This document shows, one piece after another, positions 17,503 to 25,923 of a stretch of DNA of 64,000 bases; the first letter of the stretch is position 1, and each line of letters opens with the position of its first letter. Location of the stretch: positions 1 through 64,000 of the forward strand of contig JAVBQI010000051.1 in assembly GCA_031549145.1 (NCBI GenBank). The letters are read 5' to 3'. The notes beneath the pieces are model-generated. The model saw nothing but the letters and a program-made list of their open reading frames with translations, made no database searches and was not told the origin of the DNA. This stretch comes from JAVBSX01 sp031549145. GTDB lineage: Bacteria; Planctomycetota; Planctomycetia; Pirellulales; Thermoguttaceae. The position numbers and the translations under genes were made by a program.

Positions 17503-17590
17503 GTGGGAAGTGGAAAGTGTGAAGTGGGGAGCGGGAAGCAAGATTCGAAACTCTCATCTTCCCACTTTCCACTTCTCACTTCCCACTTGC
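17503..17590. repeat. Facing GGGAAGT heptamer arrays
   Basis: A run of degenerate GGGAAGT units faces an opposite run of CCCACTT units, making a large inverted repeat between the kinase gene and the autotransporter stop. Related arrays are at 28585-28620, 42541-42636 and 50121-50160. Confidence 0.8.
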
Positions 17591-17593
17591 TTT

Positions 17594-19873
17594 TCACCAT
17601 TTTTGAATATATCCCAGGGAAAAGTAATGGCCGACGCTTTTGTCGAAAACGGTCAGGTCGTAATCGCCGTAAAACGATCGCGAACCGCTCAAGGTCCAAC
17701 GGAAACCAACCCCGCCGCTCAGGTAATCCTTGCCGAGATCGACGCCGTAGGTTTCGATCCGCGTCCCGGGCGAGCCGGCGAACCGGGCACTGGAGATCGG
17801 GCACGAATCCCCGATGATCTGCCGCCCGTAGTAGAACCGGCTCATTAACGCGAACGGCGTGCAATGCTCGACGGAGCCGAGTTGCGAGGTAAAACCGATC
17901 CGGCAAAACGTCCGGTCCCAAAACGCCCGGTCATACACCAACTCGAAACCGCTGTCGCCGGTCTCCGCGCAACCGTATTGCCAGGTCAAGTCCGAATCGA
18001 TCGCGAAGACCGGTCGAAAACTGAAAAGGCCCACTTCGAGCGGGATCGCGAATTCCAACGCCATTGACATCGAATCCCCGCCGTAATCGCCGTCGATTCG
18101 CGAAATTTGCATGTCCAGATTCTCGTCCGGCAAGGCGATAAACCGCCTCGAATCGTAACTTTGGTGCCCGTAACCAGCGTAAATCTTGGTCTCCAATACG
18201 TCTTTGACCCGGGTGCCTCCGTAAAACCCGAAATGCAGATCGTTGACCTCGAATTCCTCGCCGTCGGCGTAAAGATACGGCATCGAATAACCGAAAAGCA
18301 TCCCGAAGGTCACATCGTCGTCGACCCGCTCTTCCGAACCAATCAGGATTCCGGTCCGCGAGATGCCGTAAGCACTCGAATTGAAATCGGCGTCCATATC
18401 GGTCGTTTGGTGTATGAATTCCAACCAAACCCCGTTCCCTTCCGAAGTGCCGCAAGGGGTCAGGTCGAGATGGGAAAGGCCGTAACGGGAAGCCTGCCAT
18501 TGGCCGAGCATCATCGAATTCGCCCGGCCGGTTCCGGAGAGCCGATCGTACACGGCCCGGGCTTGGGCGGGCGAACTGTCAACCAATTGACTTAAATTCG
18601 TGAGTGATTCCCACATTTTGTCGCTCGTGTTTTCGTTGATCGCGTTTTCGAGGGCGTTACCGACCTGGGATTGATTGTGCGTGATCGCGGGATCGAGGAA
18701 AAAGCCGTAATCGCGCTCGACGGTCAACTCTGTACCCGGATTGTCGTTTGCGGTTACCGTCAGGAATTTTTGGCGAATGTCGATTTTGCCGTGATCGAAA
18801 AGAATAGGGCCCCCGCTGCCGTCGTCCGTCACGAAATCGGAATACGTGAGCGGAATGTCGTAGGCTCCCGCCCGGGCGTCGATTTCGAGGTTTGTGTTCG
18901 CTCCGTTGCCGTTATCGAACGTTCCGCTGACGATGATTTCGTCCGATTCGCCGGCATCGTTGATCCGGATGCTCAAGGTGCTGCCCGCATCCATTGTCAA
19001 GTTGCCGTCGACGTTCAGCGTTGCGATTTGATCGAGCGCCTCGCCGCTCCGGGTTCCGGGGGCGAGCGTGCCGCCGCTTTCGATGATCGTGTCGCCGACG
19101 GTTCCGCCGGAACCTCCGAGCACGGCTCCGTCGGCGACGTTGACGCTCACGTCGGAAAGATTGCCGCCGACTAACAGCATTCCCCCGTTGACGTTGGCCG
19201 TTCCGGTAAACAGCGGGCTGTCGCTCGAAAAGGTCATTGTCCCACTTCCGACCTTATTGAATGTTCCGCTTCCGGTCACTGTTCCGTAAAAGAGCGTATC
19301 GGAATCATCTCCCCCGGCGGTCAGCGTTCCGGTGGTCCCGATTGCAACCGTGCCGCCGCCGGAAAGCGAGGCGACGGTTTGCGAGGAGTCGGTGATATCG
19401 AGCGTCCCGCCGACGCCGACAATGACCGCAGAATCGGCCGAAAGGATGCCGTCTTTCGAATTCGCAATGATTTTTCCGGCATTGATGATCGTTTGTCCCG
19501 TGTTCGTGTTACTCGCTTTATCCGCGGTCAGAATCAAGTTGCCGTTACCGTTTTTCGTCAAGCTCCCAGCCCCGGAAATGACGCCGTTGATCGTCAATGT
19601 CGTGCTGTCCGGCGTTGAAAAGATGCCGTTGGCGTCCATTATCACTTTGCCGGACCAACTTTGATTGCTGGTGATCGAAACAACCGGCGTTGGAGCGGTA
19701 AACCGCATCGTCGAGTTCGCCCCGAGATCGTTGGTGATCACGTAAGAGCTCCCCTTGTCGGTATCGTTGATACTGACATTTCCGGACTGACCGAAAGCGA
19801 GTTCTCCTGAGAACCTGAGAAGAGAGAGAAAAAATATCCCCAAGAGTATTATGTTTTGTCGGTTTTTGCTCAT
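17594..19873 (-). CDS. Autotransporter with beta-helix passenger
   Basis: 759 aa type V secretion protein. The start at ATG 19873 gives a signal peptide (MSKNRQNIILLGIFFLSLLR ... ELAFGQ). Residues about 30-400 are the passenger, with autotransporter-associated beta-strand repeats such as GVISGAGSLTKNGNGNLIL and VTGSGTFNKVGSGTMTFSS, and PGTRSGE ending the helix. Residues about 490-759 form the beta-barrel, ending in the aromatic strand YFSLGYIQKW that BamA recognises. No protease motif is seen in the passenger. It suggests a Gram-negative outer membrane with a Bam machine. The 273-base region upstream is its promoter region, shared with the divergent DUF1080 gene. Confidence 0.85.
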   Translation of the reverse strand: MSKNRQNIILLGIFFLSLLRFSGELAFGQSGNVSINDTDKGSSYVITNDLGANSTMRFTAPTPVVSITSNQSWSGKVIMDANGIFSTPDSTTLTINGVISGAGSLTKNGNGNLILTADKASNTNTGQTIINAGKIIANSKDGILSADSAVIVGVGGTLDITDSSQTVASLSGGGTVAIGTTGTLTAGGDDSDTLFYGTVTGSGTFNKVGSGTMTFSSDSPLFTGTANVNGGMLLVGGNLSDVSVNVADGAVLGGSGGTVGDTIIESGGTLAPGTRSGEALDQIATLNVDGNLTMDAGSTLSIRINDAGESDEIIVSGTFDNGNGANTNLEIDARAGAYDIPLTYSDFVTDDGSGGPILFDHGKIDIRQKFLTVTANDNPGTELTVERDYGFFLDPAITHNQSQVGNALENAINENTSDKMWESLTNLSQLVDSSPAQARAVYDRLSGTGRANSMMLGQWQASRYGLSHLDLTPCGTSEGNGVWLEFIHQTTDMDADFNSSAYGISRTGILIGSEERVDDDVTFGMLFGYSMPYLYADGEEFEVNDLHFGFYGGTRVKDVLETKIYAGYGHQSYDSRRFIALPDENLDMQISRIDGDYGGDSMSMALEFAIPLEVGLFSFRPVFAIDSDLTWQYGCAETGDSGFELVYDRAFWDRTFCRIGFTSQLGSVEHCTPFALMSRFYYGRQIIGDSCPISSARFAGSPGTRIETYGVDLGKDYLSGGVGFRWTLSGSRSFYGDYDLTVFDKSVGHYFSLGYIQKW

Positions 19874-20146
19874 TCTAAATTTCCCAATATACAACCAAAA
19901 CCGCCTGATTCTCGTATTTTGCGCAATCTGACACACAGGACAGTAGTTCCTATGCTACTTATCGGATTGATACAGTCAAATTATTCGGAATAATCAGAAA
20001 AATCAGAATAAATTACCAAGATATCCTGTTTTGTGCCTCGTCAGAAAGATTGCTCCGAGAAGGTAGACGCCGTATCCGATTCGGGCTAGAATCAAAGGGC
20101 GTTCCAAAAATCGAATTCCATATTCGCAAAGTCTGTTCATAAAACG

Positions 20147-21679
20147 ATGAAAAACCGCGGCATTCTTTTTTTGATTCTCTTCGTCTTCTTCGGAACATCG
20201 TTTTTTTCGTTGGAAGCCCAGGTCGGGACGACGACCGGCGAAGAGTCTTCGCGCCAACCGACGGCCGAGGAAAGGGTTCAAATCCGCAAGGAGGCGGCGA
20301 TTCAACGGCGTCAGGAAAAAGAAAAACAGGAACAGGAACGGGAGCTTGAGCGGATCAAAAAAGAAACCGCCGAACGACTGATCGAAGAAGGAAAGGCCCA
20401 AAGTCCTATTTTTCAGGAGAATCGGCCGATCGATTATCTCAAACTGGACGTTCCCAAGCAGGAAACGAAAAAACCGGCGAATTTTATCGTCAAGAAAGAG
20501 ACGAATGTTTTTCGAGCCGTTTCGCATCCTTTGTTGGGAGAAGGTTGGAACCTGCTTTTCGACGGGAAAACCTTTTTCGGTTGGCGGGTTCAAAAGGAAG
20601 GGCATTACGGAGGCGGCAAATTTACGATCGAGAACGAGGCGATTTGCAGCGATCCGGCTCATCCGGGCCTTCTGTACACGACCGCTCAATTCGGCGACAT
20701 TGTTTTGGAATTCGAAATGCAGGCCGAAGAAGGCACGGAAGCGTTTCTCTTGTGCCGGACCTCACCGAACCCGAAAAACCTCGCCAGCTCCTGTTATGCG
20801 ATTTTGCTTTCTTCCGCCTCGCCGGCGCGGTATCCCGGCTCCTTGATCGGCCGACAGGAGGCCGCTCCGGTTCCATCGGATATCGACATCAACAAAGGGG
20901 ACGGCAGCGAACGGCCTTGGCGCAAGTTTTTCGTTATTGCGAGCGACCAGGTGATCAAGGTTTCTTACGACAGGATGGTCGAGAACAATTACCTCGACCC
21001 GAAACCGCTGGGCCGGGGATACATCGGCCTTTTGGTGACGCGGGGCAAGGCACGTTTTCGCAACATGGTTTGGACGACGGGATCCGCCGAGACGCTTTTT
21101 GACGGCTACGATTCGCGAAACTGGACGACTCCCGAAGGCTCGAAAACGGTCAGCTCCGTTATTGCCTCAAGCTTGCATCTCGACGGCGGACCGGGAATGA
21201 TCGAATCGAAAGGACAGTACGACAATTTCGTGTTTCGGTGCGAGTACCGGGCAATGAACGAAGGGACGAATTCGGGCGTTTTTTTTCGATCGATCCCGGG
21301 CGAAAACATGAACGGGTACGAGTGTCAAATCAACGACCTGCCGAGTGAGGAAGATCGAAAAAAATATATCGGTTGCGACACCGGGGGAATCTTCCGCCTC
21401 CAAAACGCGAGAAAGGTCGGGGCCAGGGACAAACAATGGAACTCGCTCACGATTCTCGCGGTCGACAACCACATCGAAACCTGGGTCAACGGCATTCCGG
21501 TCGCGGACTTTTTCGACCGCCGCCCGGCCGAGCAGGCGGAGGAGCCGAACCCGCGCAAAGGGCTCCGTTTGCAAGCGGGAACGATTCAACTGCAAGGGCA
21601 CGACGCCGGAACGCAAATCGACTTTCGCGACATCACGGTCTCTCCGATCCCGCCGCGAGGGCCGACGACGCGACGGTAG
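20147..21679 (+). CDS. Secreted protein with two DUF1080 (3-keto-disaccharide hydrolase-like) domains
   Basis: 510 aa with a signal peptide ending near SFFSLEA, then a charged coiled-coil stretch (about residues 40-85, RQEKEKQEQERELERIKKE). Two concanavalin-like DUF1080 domains follow: WNLLFDGKTFFGWRV near 130 and ETLFDGYDSRNWTTPEG near 320. The second has the conserved GPGMIESKGQYDNFVFRCEYR and NSGVFFRS, GYECQIND, NSLTILAVDNHIETWVNG. The first domain is more divergent. DUF1080 proteins are linked to 3-ketoglycoside hydrolysis and carbohydrate use in planctomycetes. Function here is inferred. Confidence 0.85.
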   Translation: MKNRGILFLILFVFFGTSFFSLEAQVGTTTGEESSRQPTAEERVQIRKEAAIQRRQEKEKQEQERELERIKKETAERLIEEGKAQSPIFQENRPIDYLKLDVPKQETKKPANFIVKKETNVFRAVSHPLLGEGWNLLFDGKTFFGWRVQKEGHYGGGKFTIENEAICSDPAHPGLLYTTAQFGDIVLEFEMQAEEGTEAFLLCRTSPNPKNLASSCYAILLSSASPARYPGSLIGRQEAAPVPSDIDINKGDGSERPWRKFFVIASDQVIKVSYDRMVENNYLDPKPLGRGYIGLLVTRGKARFRNMVWTTGSAETLFDGYDSRNWTTPEGSKTVSSVIASSLHLDGGPGMIESKGQYDNFVFRCEYRAMNEGTNSGVFFRSIPGENMNGYECQINDLPSEEDRKKYIGCDTGGIFRLQNARKVGARDKQWNSLTILAVDNHIETWVNGIPVADFFDRRPAEQAEEPNPRKGLRLQAGTIQLQGHDAGTQIDFRDITVSPIPPRGPTTRR

Positions 21680-21693
21680 CACATCGCCAACCC

Positions 21694-21721
21694 CCGTTTA
21701 GCCGAGCGGCGCAGACGCCGG
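21694..21721 (+). repeat. TTTAGCCGAGCGGC repeat, copy 1
   Basis: 28-base sequence containing TTTAGCCGAGCGGCGCAG just after the DUF1080 gene stop. Other copies are at 22651-22678, 24979-25006 and 62914-62941. Three of the four copies sit within 30 bases of a gene's 3' end. Confidence 0.8.
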
Positions 21722-21933
21722 AGTAACTTGCGGCTGCCTTGTCGGTCTGACGCTGGAAAACACGGGGTTTTTGAAAACGCGACCGATAAAAACGAGGCGG
21801 AGTTGCCCTTGTGGCTGCAATCCCGCCGCCGTTTTCTTAAAATTTCATGTCGCGATTGTAGCATAGGCGGGTTGGCAGGCAAGGTCACTTTTGGCCATCA
21901 TCTTCATTATCAACACTTCTACTAAGTCGTATC

Positions 21934-22329
21934 TTAGGCAACGAATGTTTCCCGTCGACGAAAATACTCATCTTCGTTCAACACGATACTATTGAAAAAC
22001 GGCACGTACTTCTGAATGTCGAATTCCTTGTTCTCGCGAATGGTCATGTAATAGCCGTACTTTTCGAAAAATACGACGCAGACAAGATACTTACTCCATG
22101 CAGTATCAACGGAACGGATCGTACCGCCATAATGCAACGTACCGATGGCGATTTCGATCTGCTGTGCGGGAATACGTGTGTAAAATGACGAAAGCGAGTG
22201 CGTGCTATCGATCAATGTCGCCTTATGATACAGAACTTCGCTAGGAGAGCGAATTGCTAAGCTGTATAAATTCGGCCCTCTTTTTTCATGCACCAATCGA
22301 AGGGGGTCGAACGCTCGCTCATCTTGTAA
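21934..22329 (-). pseudogene. Low-GC coding fragment, unknown family
   Basis: A 120-residue frame opens at a TTG (22296), but coding-like sequence continues upstream (ERAFDPLRLVHEKRG) to an in-frame stop at 22330-22332 with no ATG. The protein contains LYSLAIRSPSEVLYHKATLI, then WSKYLVCVVFFEKYGYYM and FFNSIVLNEDEYFRRRE. The region is visibly richer in A+T than its neighbours. It reads as the 3' part of a gene that lost its start, or a small gene using TTG. No family recognised. Confidence 0.45.
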
Positions 22330-22495
22330 TTAGGGAGAAGCGTGAACGAAATCATTTCGTCTTGGTATGTCGTGAATTTTTCCATGATATTCTTCATTTT
22401 GATTGGGTGTTGGGTCGCGTTCCCGGCGCTGCGGGAACAGGAATGACGAAAAACCGTAACCGTTCACGATCTTTTGAATCGCAGGGCGAGGCCAA

Positions 22496-22613
22496 GAATA
22501 AAAGCCGGAAAGGAGCGCAGCGCATTGACGGCGTGTTGAGATTGAACGCCGGTTGAGTTTGAAGCCAACACACCGTCAATGCGCCGAGTACGGCTCCTTT
22601 CCGGCTTTTATTC
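22496..22613. repeat. 118-bp imperfect palindrome
   Basis: Starts GAATAAAAGCCGGAAAGGAG and ends with its complement; the inner arms pair GCATTGACGG with CCGTCAATGC. Same family as 1600-1700. It occupies most of the spacer between the low-GC fragment and nadK. Confidence 0.85.
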
Positions 22614-22650
22614 GAACGAGGTGGGTTCGTGATTCCGGGCTCATGGTCGT

Positions 22651-22678
22651 CGGTGTCTACGCCGCTCGGCTAAACGGG
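22651..22678 (-). repeat. TTTAGCCGAGCGGC repeat, copy 2
   Basis: Inverted copy, partly overlapping the nadK stop codon, so the last nadK codons are built from repeat sequence. Confidence 0.75.
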
Positions 22679-23530
22679 GGGCTCGTCGCTCTCTTCGATT
22701 CCGGACGGTTGGCCGCTCCAACCGAGTTTTTCGCGCAAGGTCGCGTAGTACGAGTGCCCCAGGGTCTCGATCATGCAAAAGGCGACATTCGCCCGGCGAA
22801 TCACCGCCCGGTCGCTCGGCTCCAACGTCGCGATCGTCGCCCCGTCAACGACAATTTTGGCCGGCAGCCCGACCCCGCGCAGCGTGTACGCCCGGTCCGC
22901 CGAATCGACCACCGGCCGGTGCGAGAGCGAATGCGGGCTGATCGGGGTAATGACGATCGCGTCGAGGTCTTTCCGCAAAATCGGGCCGCCCGCCGAAAGA
23001 TTGTGGGCCGTCGATCCGACCGGAGTGCTCAGGATCAGTCCGTCGCAACGGAATGTCGTAACCGGCAGCCCATCGACCGAGAGGGCAACGCTCATGATCC
23101 GGAACGAATCGTCCCCGCGAAAGGCGATCACTTCGTTGAGGCAGAGGCGACTCTGCTCCGGTTCTTCCGCCTGCCCTCGCCAGATTTGGCATTCGAGCAT
23201 CAAATGCTTGACGATCGGCAGCCGCTTCAAGTCGAGCGACTTCAAAACGTCGATCAATTCGTAAGAATGAACGCTCGCGAGAAACCCCAGCGTTCCGAGA
23301 TTGACCGCGAGAACCGGCCGCTGCCGTTGCCCCATCTGCCGGGCACTCCGGAGAATCGCCCCGTCCCCGCCGAAAACGACCGCGAGTTCGGCCTCAACCA
23401 TCGAAAAATCCGCCGTCCCGTCGAAATCGACGCCGACCGGTTCCAAGTACCGCTCGATACTCGGCCGAAACCGTTCAAAGGTTTCCCGAACCCCGGGCCG
23501 CTCGCCCGAGCCCATGATGATTACCCGCAT
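22670..23530 (-). CDS. nadK: NAD kinase
   Basis: Phosphorylates NAD to NADP. 286 aa from ATG 23530. GGDG motif at residues 54-57, LAVNLGTLGFLA, the conserved NEV region LCLNEVIAF, and TPVGSTAHNLSAGGPIL near the middle, with ITPISPHSLSHRPVV. Each is diagnostic. A TTG-started phosphohexomutase-like gene lies 96 bases upstream on the same strand, separated by a heptamer array. Confidence 0.95.
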   Translation of the reverse strand: MRVIIMGSGERPGVRETFERFRPSIERYLEPVGVDFDGTADFSMVEAELAVVFGGDGAILRSARQMGQRQRPVLAVNLGTLGFLASVHSYELIDVLKSLDLKRLPIVKHLMLECQIWRGQAEEPEQSRLCLNEVIAFRGDDSFRIMSVALSVDGLPVTTFRCDGLILSTPVGSTAHNLSAGGPILRKDLDAIVITPISPHSLSHRPVVDSADRAYTLRGVGLPAKIVVDGATIATLEPSDRAVIRRANVAFCMIETLGHSYYATLREKLGWSGQPSGIEESDEPPV

Positions 23531-23547
23531 GTCGTGTGTTTTTTAAA

Positions 23548-23624
23548 GGCTATAGGCTATAGGCTGTAGGCTGTAGGCTGTAGGACCGGTTTTCCAACCG
23601 CTCCCTACAGTCTATAGCCTCTAG
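23548..23624. repeat. GGCTGTA/GGCTATA heptamer array
   Basis: Five 7-base units (GGCTATA, then GGCTGTA) followed by a facing GGTTTTCCAACC segment and CTACAG/CTATAG units. It sits between the phosphohexomutase-like stop and the nadK start. Confidence 0.85.
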
Positions 23625-23626
23625 TC

Positions 23627-24730
23627 TTACCGAGGCATTTGCTCCCGGATTTTCGCGAACGGTTTGCCCTGGTGCGCGATGTAATCGAGAATCCAGCAGA
23701 TCGTAAACAGGGCGTCGCAGTTGCCGCAAATCGCCCGAAAAAAATGTCTCCCCGTCGAATCGACCCCCAAGGGTGCCGAGGTCGCAATCATCATCCGCCA
23801 AAATTCGGCGTGCTCCGATTCGACCAACATCGGTTTCGCCCCCCATCGGGCCGCGGCGTCGATCACGTCCGGAGAGCAACCCCGGTCGTGTAAAAAAATC
23901 TCGTTTTCCAACGAAGCCCCGAACGACTGAACCAGGAGCCCATTCAGCTCCGCCGGTTGGAGCGGGACGCCGTTGCCGTCGATCAGCGTCAGGCAGCGGC
24001 CGTCGATTCCGAGAACAAAGCCGAGATCCGCCCGAATCCGGTCGACCTCTTCGGAGAGCGGATCGCACGCATCCCCCCCCCCGTTGTTTTCACATTTTTC
24101 CGCGAGGCCGTAATCGGAGGAATCGCGAATCGCCGAAACAAGTAAACGGGGAAAGACGGCTTGCAGATAACGTCGCGCCAAACCGGCCCAAGGACCGAAT
24201 TTCGGATCGAGAACGACATGGGCCGAGATCGCGGGCGAGTCGAACCAAGTGTCCTGCAACCAACTCACGTAATCGAACGAGACATCCAAACTTCGTTCCG
24301 GCAAGGGATCGAGGGTGGTTGGAGTGAGGGGCGGCTTTCCGTTGACCGCTTTCCGCAAGAATTCGACCTGTTGCCGGTTGGGAACGGCGTTGTCGATCGA
24401 CCATTCCAAACCGTTGGCCGCCTCGGAGGCAAAAGGAGCGGTAATGATTGCGCAGCCGTCCGCCTTGATCCGTCTCGCCGCGTAATAAACCATAGGAACG
24501 GGGAGCGACCCGACATCGACGACGGCCGCGTTGCCCGATTTCAGACCTTCGACCAGGGCCGGCAAAAAAATCGGGCTGCTGCTTCGAGCATCGGCCGCGA
24601 CAAGAAATTTTCCCCGGGACGGAACGAGCGACCCGAGCGCAGCCCCCAACTTCCGGTACACGTCCGGCGTGAGCGGCGACGGGACATCGCCGTATATTCC
24701 GTTACAGTCGAATCTCTGAAAACTGTTCAA
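23627..24730 (-). CDS. Phosphohexomutase-fold protein with degraded active site
   Basis: 367 aa starting at TTG 24730 (no upstream ATG in frame; the N-terminus LNSFQRFDCNGIYGDVP matches the DIRGxYG start of phosphomannomutases). DARSSSPIFLPALVEGLKS is the typical next motif. The catalytic Ser loop, normally TASHNP, reads TAPFASEA at residues 97-104, so Ser and His are gone. The metal loop DGDGDR reads GIDGR at 241-245, leaving one Asp. Domain IV is missing (usual length 450 or more). It is probably a non-catalytic family member, possibly structural or regulatory. The neighbour nadK suggests no clear pathway. Confidence 0.75.
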   Translation of the reverse strand: MNSFQRFDCNGIYGDVPSPLTPDVYRKLGAALGSLVPSRGKFLVAADARSSSPIFLPALVEGLKSGNAAVVDVGSLPVPMVYYAARRIKADGCAIITAPFASEAANGLEWSIDNAVPNRQQVEFLRKAVNGKPPLTPTTLDPLPERSLDVSFDYVSWLQDTWFDSPAISAHVVLDPKFGPWAGLARRYLQAVFPRLLVSAIRDSSDYGLAEKCENNGGGDACDPLSEEVDRIRADLGFVLGIDGRCLTLIDGNGVPLQPAELNGLLVQSFGASLENEIFLHDRGCSPDVIDAAARWGAKPMLVESEHAEFWRMMIATSAPLGVDSTGRHFFRAICGNCDALFTICWILDYIAHQGKPFAKIREQMPR

Positions 24731-24932
24731 TTTTAAAGTGGTCTATGCGGCGTGCCGTTTTGTTTGCCCAAGGCCTTTACGTGCCTCGTACCCCAACGGA
24801 TTATAGAGCGTAAGGAGGTGAGCGGCTAGTGTTTGATTCCTTTTTTACTGTTCTGCCGTCTTGCCTATTTGTCCCATTTTTACGAAAATGACGAATAAAC
24901 CGATCGTCTCAAGAAAATCCCATACCGTGTCC

Positions 24933-25006
24933 AAGGTCCGCAAGTTGCGCTTCGCTACACTTGCGGCTCTTTTTTTACCCGTTTAGCCGAGCGGCGCAGA
25001 CGCCGG
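24933..25006 (+). repeat. AAGGTCCGCAAGTT unit plus TTTAGCCGAGCGGC repeat, copy 3
   Basis: AAGGTCCGCAAGTTGCG is followed by ACTTGCGGCTCTTTTTTT, and then the 28-base element at 24979-25006. The first part recurs in the guaA terminator (38881-38916) and near 54560. It sits next to the FHA gene stop and may end its transcription. Confidence 0.65.
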
Positions 25007-25010
25007 TACC

Positions 25011-25493
25011 TCAAAAGAATTCGACGTCGTCCGGTGTCAGGGAACCGTAGTCGATCTCGCCGTCTTTCGATTTGCCCTTGACCTTTTCGTGTGTCGCGGT
25101 CGGCGGCTTTTTCGAACCTTTGGAAAGCCCGACCCGCTCCAAAAGCGATTTGGAAAACACGTCGGTTTCGAGCATGTCCGGGGGTAGGGCTCCGACCGCT
25201 CCGTTTTTCTGCGGATCGTATTGCATGATATACGCATGGTCGGCGAAAAAGATTTTCGCCCCGGGATCGACCCGACGGTCCATCGTCCGCAGCCCGTTGA
25301 TTTTAACGCCGTTGGAACTGTTCAAATCGAGGGCGTACCAATAGCCGTCGGACAAGACCAGTCGGCAATGCTTGCCCGAAACGTTTTTGAACCGGAGGAC
25401 GACGTCGCAATCCTCTTTGCGGCCGACGATGATTTCCTTCTTTTTCAGCGGAATATCGTCTCCGCCTCCGAGAGGACTTAACATGCCAAACAT
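25011..25493 (-). CDS. FHA-domain protein
   Basis: 160 aa. The forkhead-associated domain covers about residues 5-90 with the core GRKEDCDVVLRFKNVSGKHC and NSSNGVKINGLRT, the phosphothreonine-binding Arg, Ser, His and Asn. The C-terminal 60 residues are a Lys/Ser/Thr-rich linker ending DYGSLTPDDVEFF. It should bind phosphothreonine targets of Ser/Thr kinases, which planctomycetes have in numbers. It stands alone; the repeat-rich 430 bases upstream contain no gene. Confidence 0.88.
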   Translation of the reverse strand: MFGMLSPLGGGDDIPLKKKEIIVGRKEDCDVVLRFKNVSGKHCRLVLSDGYWYALDLNSSNGVKINGLRTMDRRVDPGAKIFFADHAYIMQYDPQKNGAVGALPPDMLETDVFSKSLLERVGLSKGSKKPPTATHEKVKGKSKDGEIDYGSLTPDDVEFF

Positions 25494-25561
25494 ATTTGAT
25501 TTTCCTTGATGGGTTGTTTTTCAAAAAGATTGAGGCTGTCGTTTGAAAATTGATGTTTTTC

Positions 25562-25770
25562 TTCGCCCCGGAGGGGCGGTACATCGATAACCCCCGGTTT
25601 TAACCGGGGGCAAAGAGTTCGCCTCCTATATTTTTAGCCCCAACGGGGCGTCACTTGTCGGCTTTGTTACGCCCCGTTGGGGCTTGGAAATATTTTGCGC
25701 TCTCCATTCCCCCGGCTCACGCCGGGGGTTAGTGACATGCCGTCCCTTCAGGACGAAAAAAGGAGGAGCA
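25562..25770. repeat. Cluster of GCCCCAACGGGGC-type palindromes
   Basis: Successive hairpins: CCCCGGAGGGGCGG, CCCCCGG/CCGGGGG, GCCCCAACGGGGC, GCCCCGTTGGGGC, CCCCCGGC/GCCGGGGG. Spacers between them are 20-50 bases and unequal. A similar cluster lies at 40952-41168. This looks like a REP-type cluster rather than a CRISPR array. Confidence 0.75.
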
Positions 25771-25787
25771 AAAAACAACTTACCGTG

Positions 25788-25888
25788 CTCCGCACAAAAT
25801 TGAGCCAAGGGGTTTCCCGAGCGAAGCGACGAAAGCCCCGATACCGTGAGTGTTGAGTTCAAAGCTCCGGTTCAATTTTTTCGCGGAG
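25788..25888 (-). repeat. MITE-like repeat, copy 3 (inverted)
   Basis: 101-bp inverted copy of 8788-8889; the ends CTCCGCACAAAATT and TTTTTTCGCGGAG are kept. It ends 35 bases before the vWA gene stop. Confidence 0.85.
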
Positions 25889-25923
25889 GACAATATTTGC
25901 GACATTCTCAAAAGTTCGCGTTT

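Noticed and set aside
25562..25770. CRISPR-like array of palindromes
   Set aside because: Repeat units differ in sequence and spacing, and no cas genes are near.
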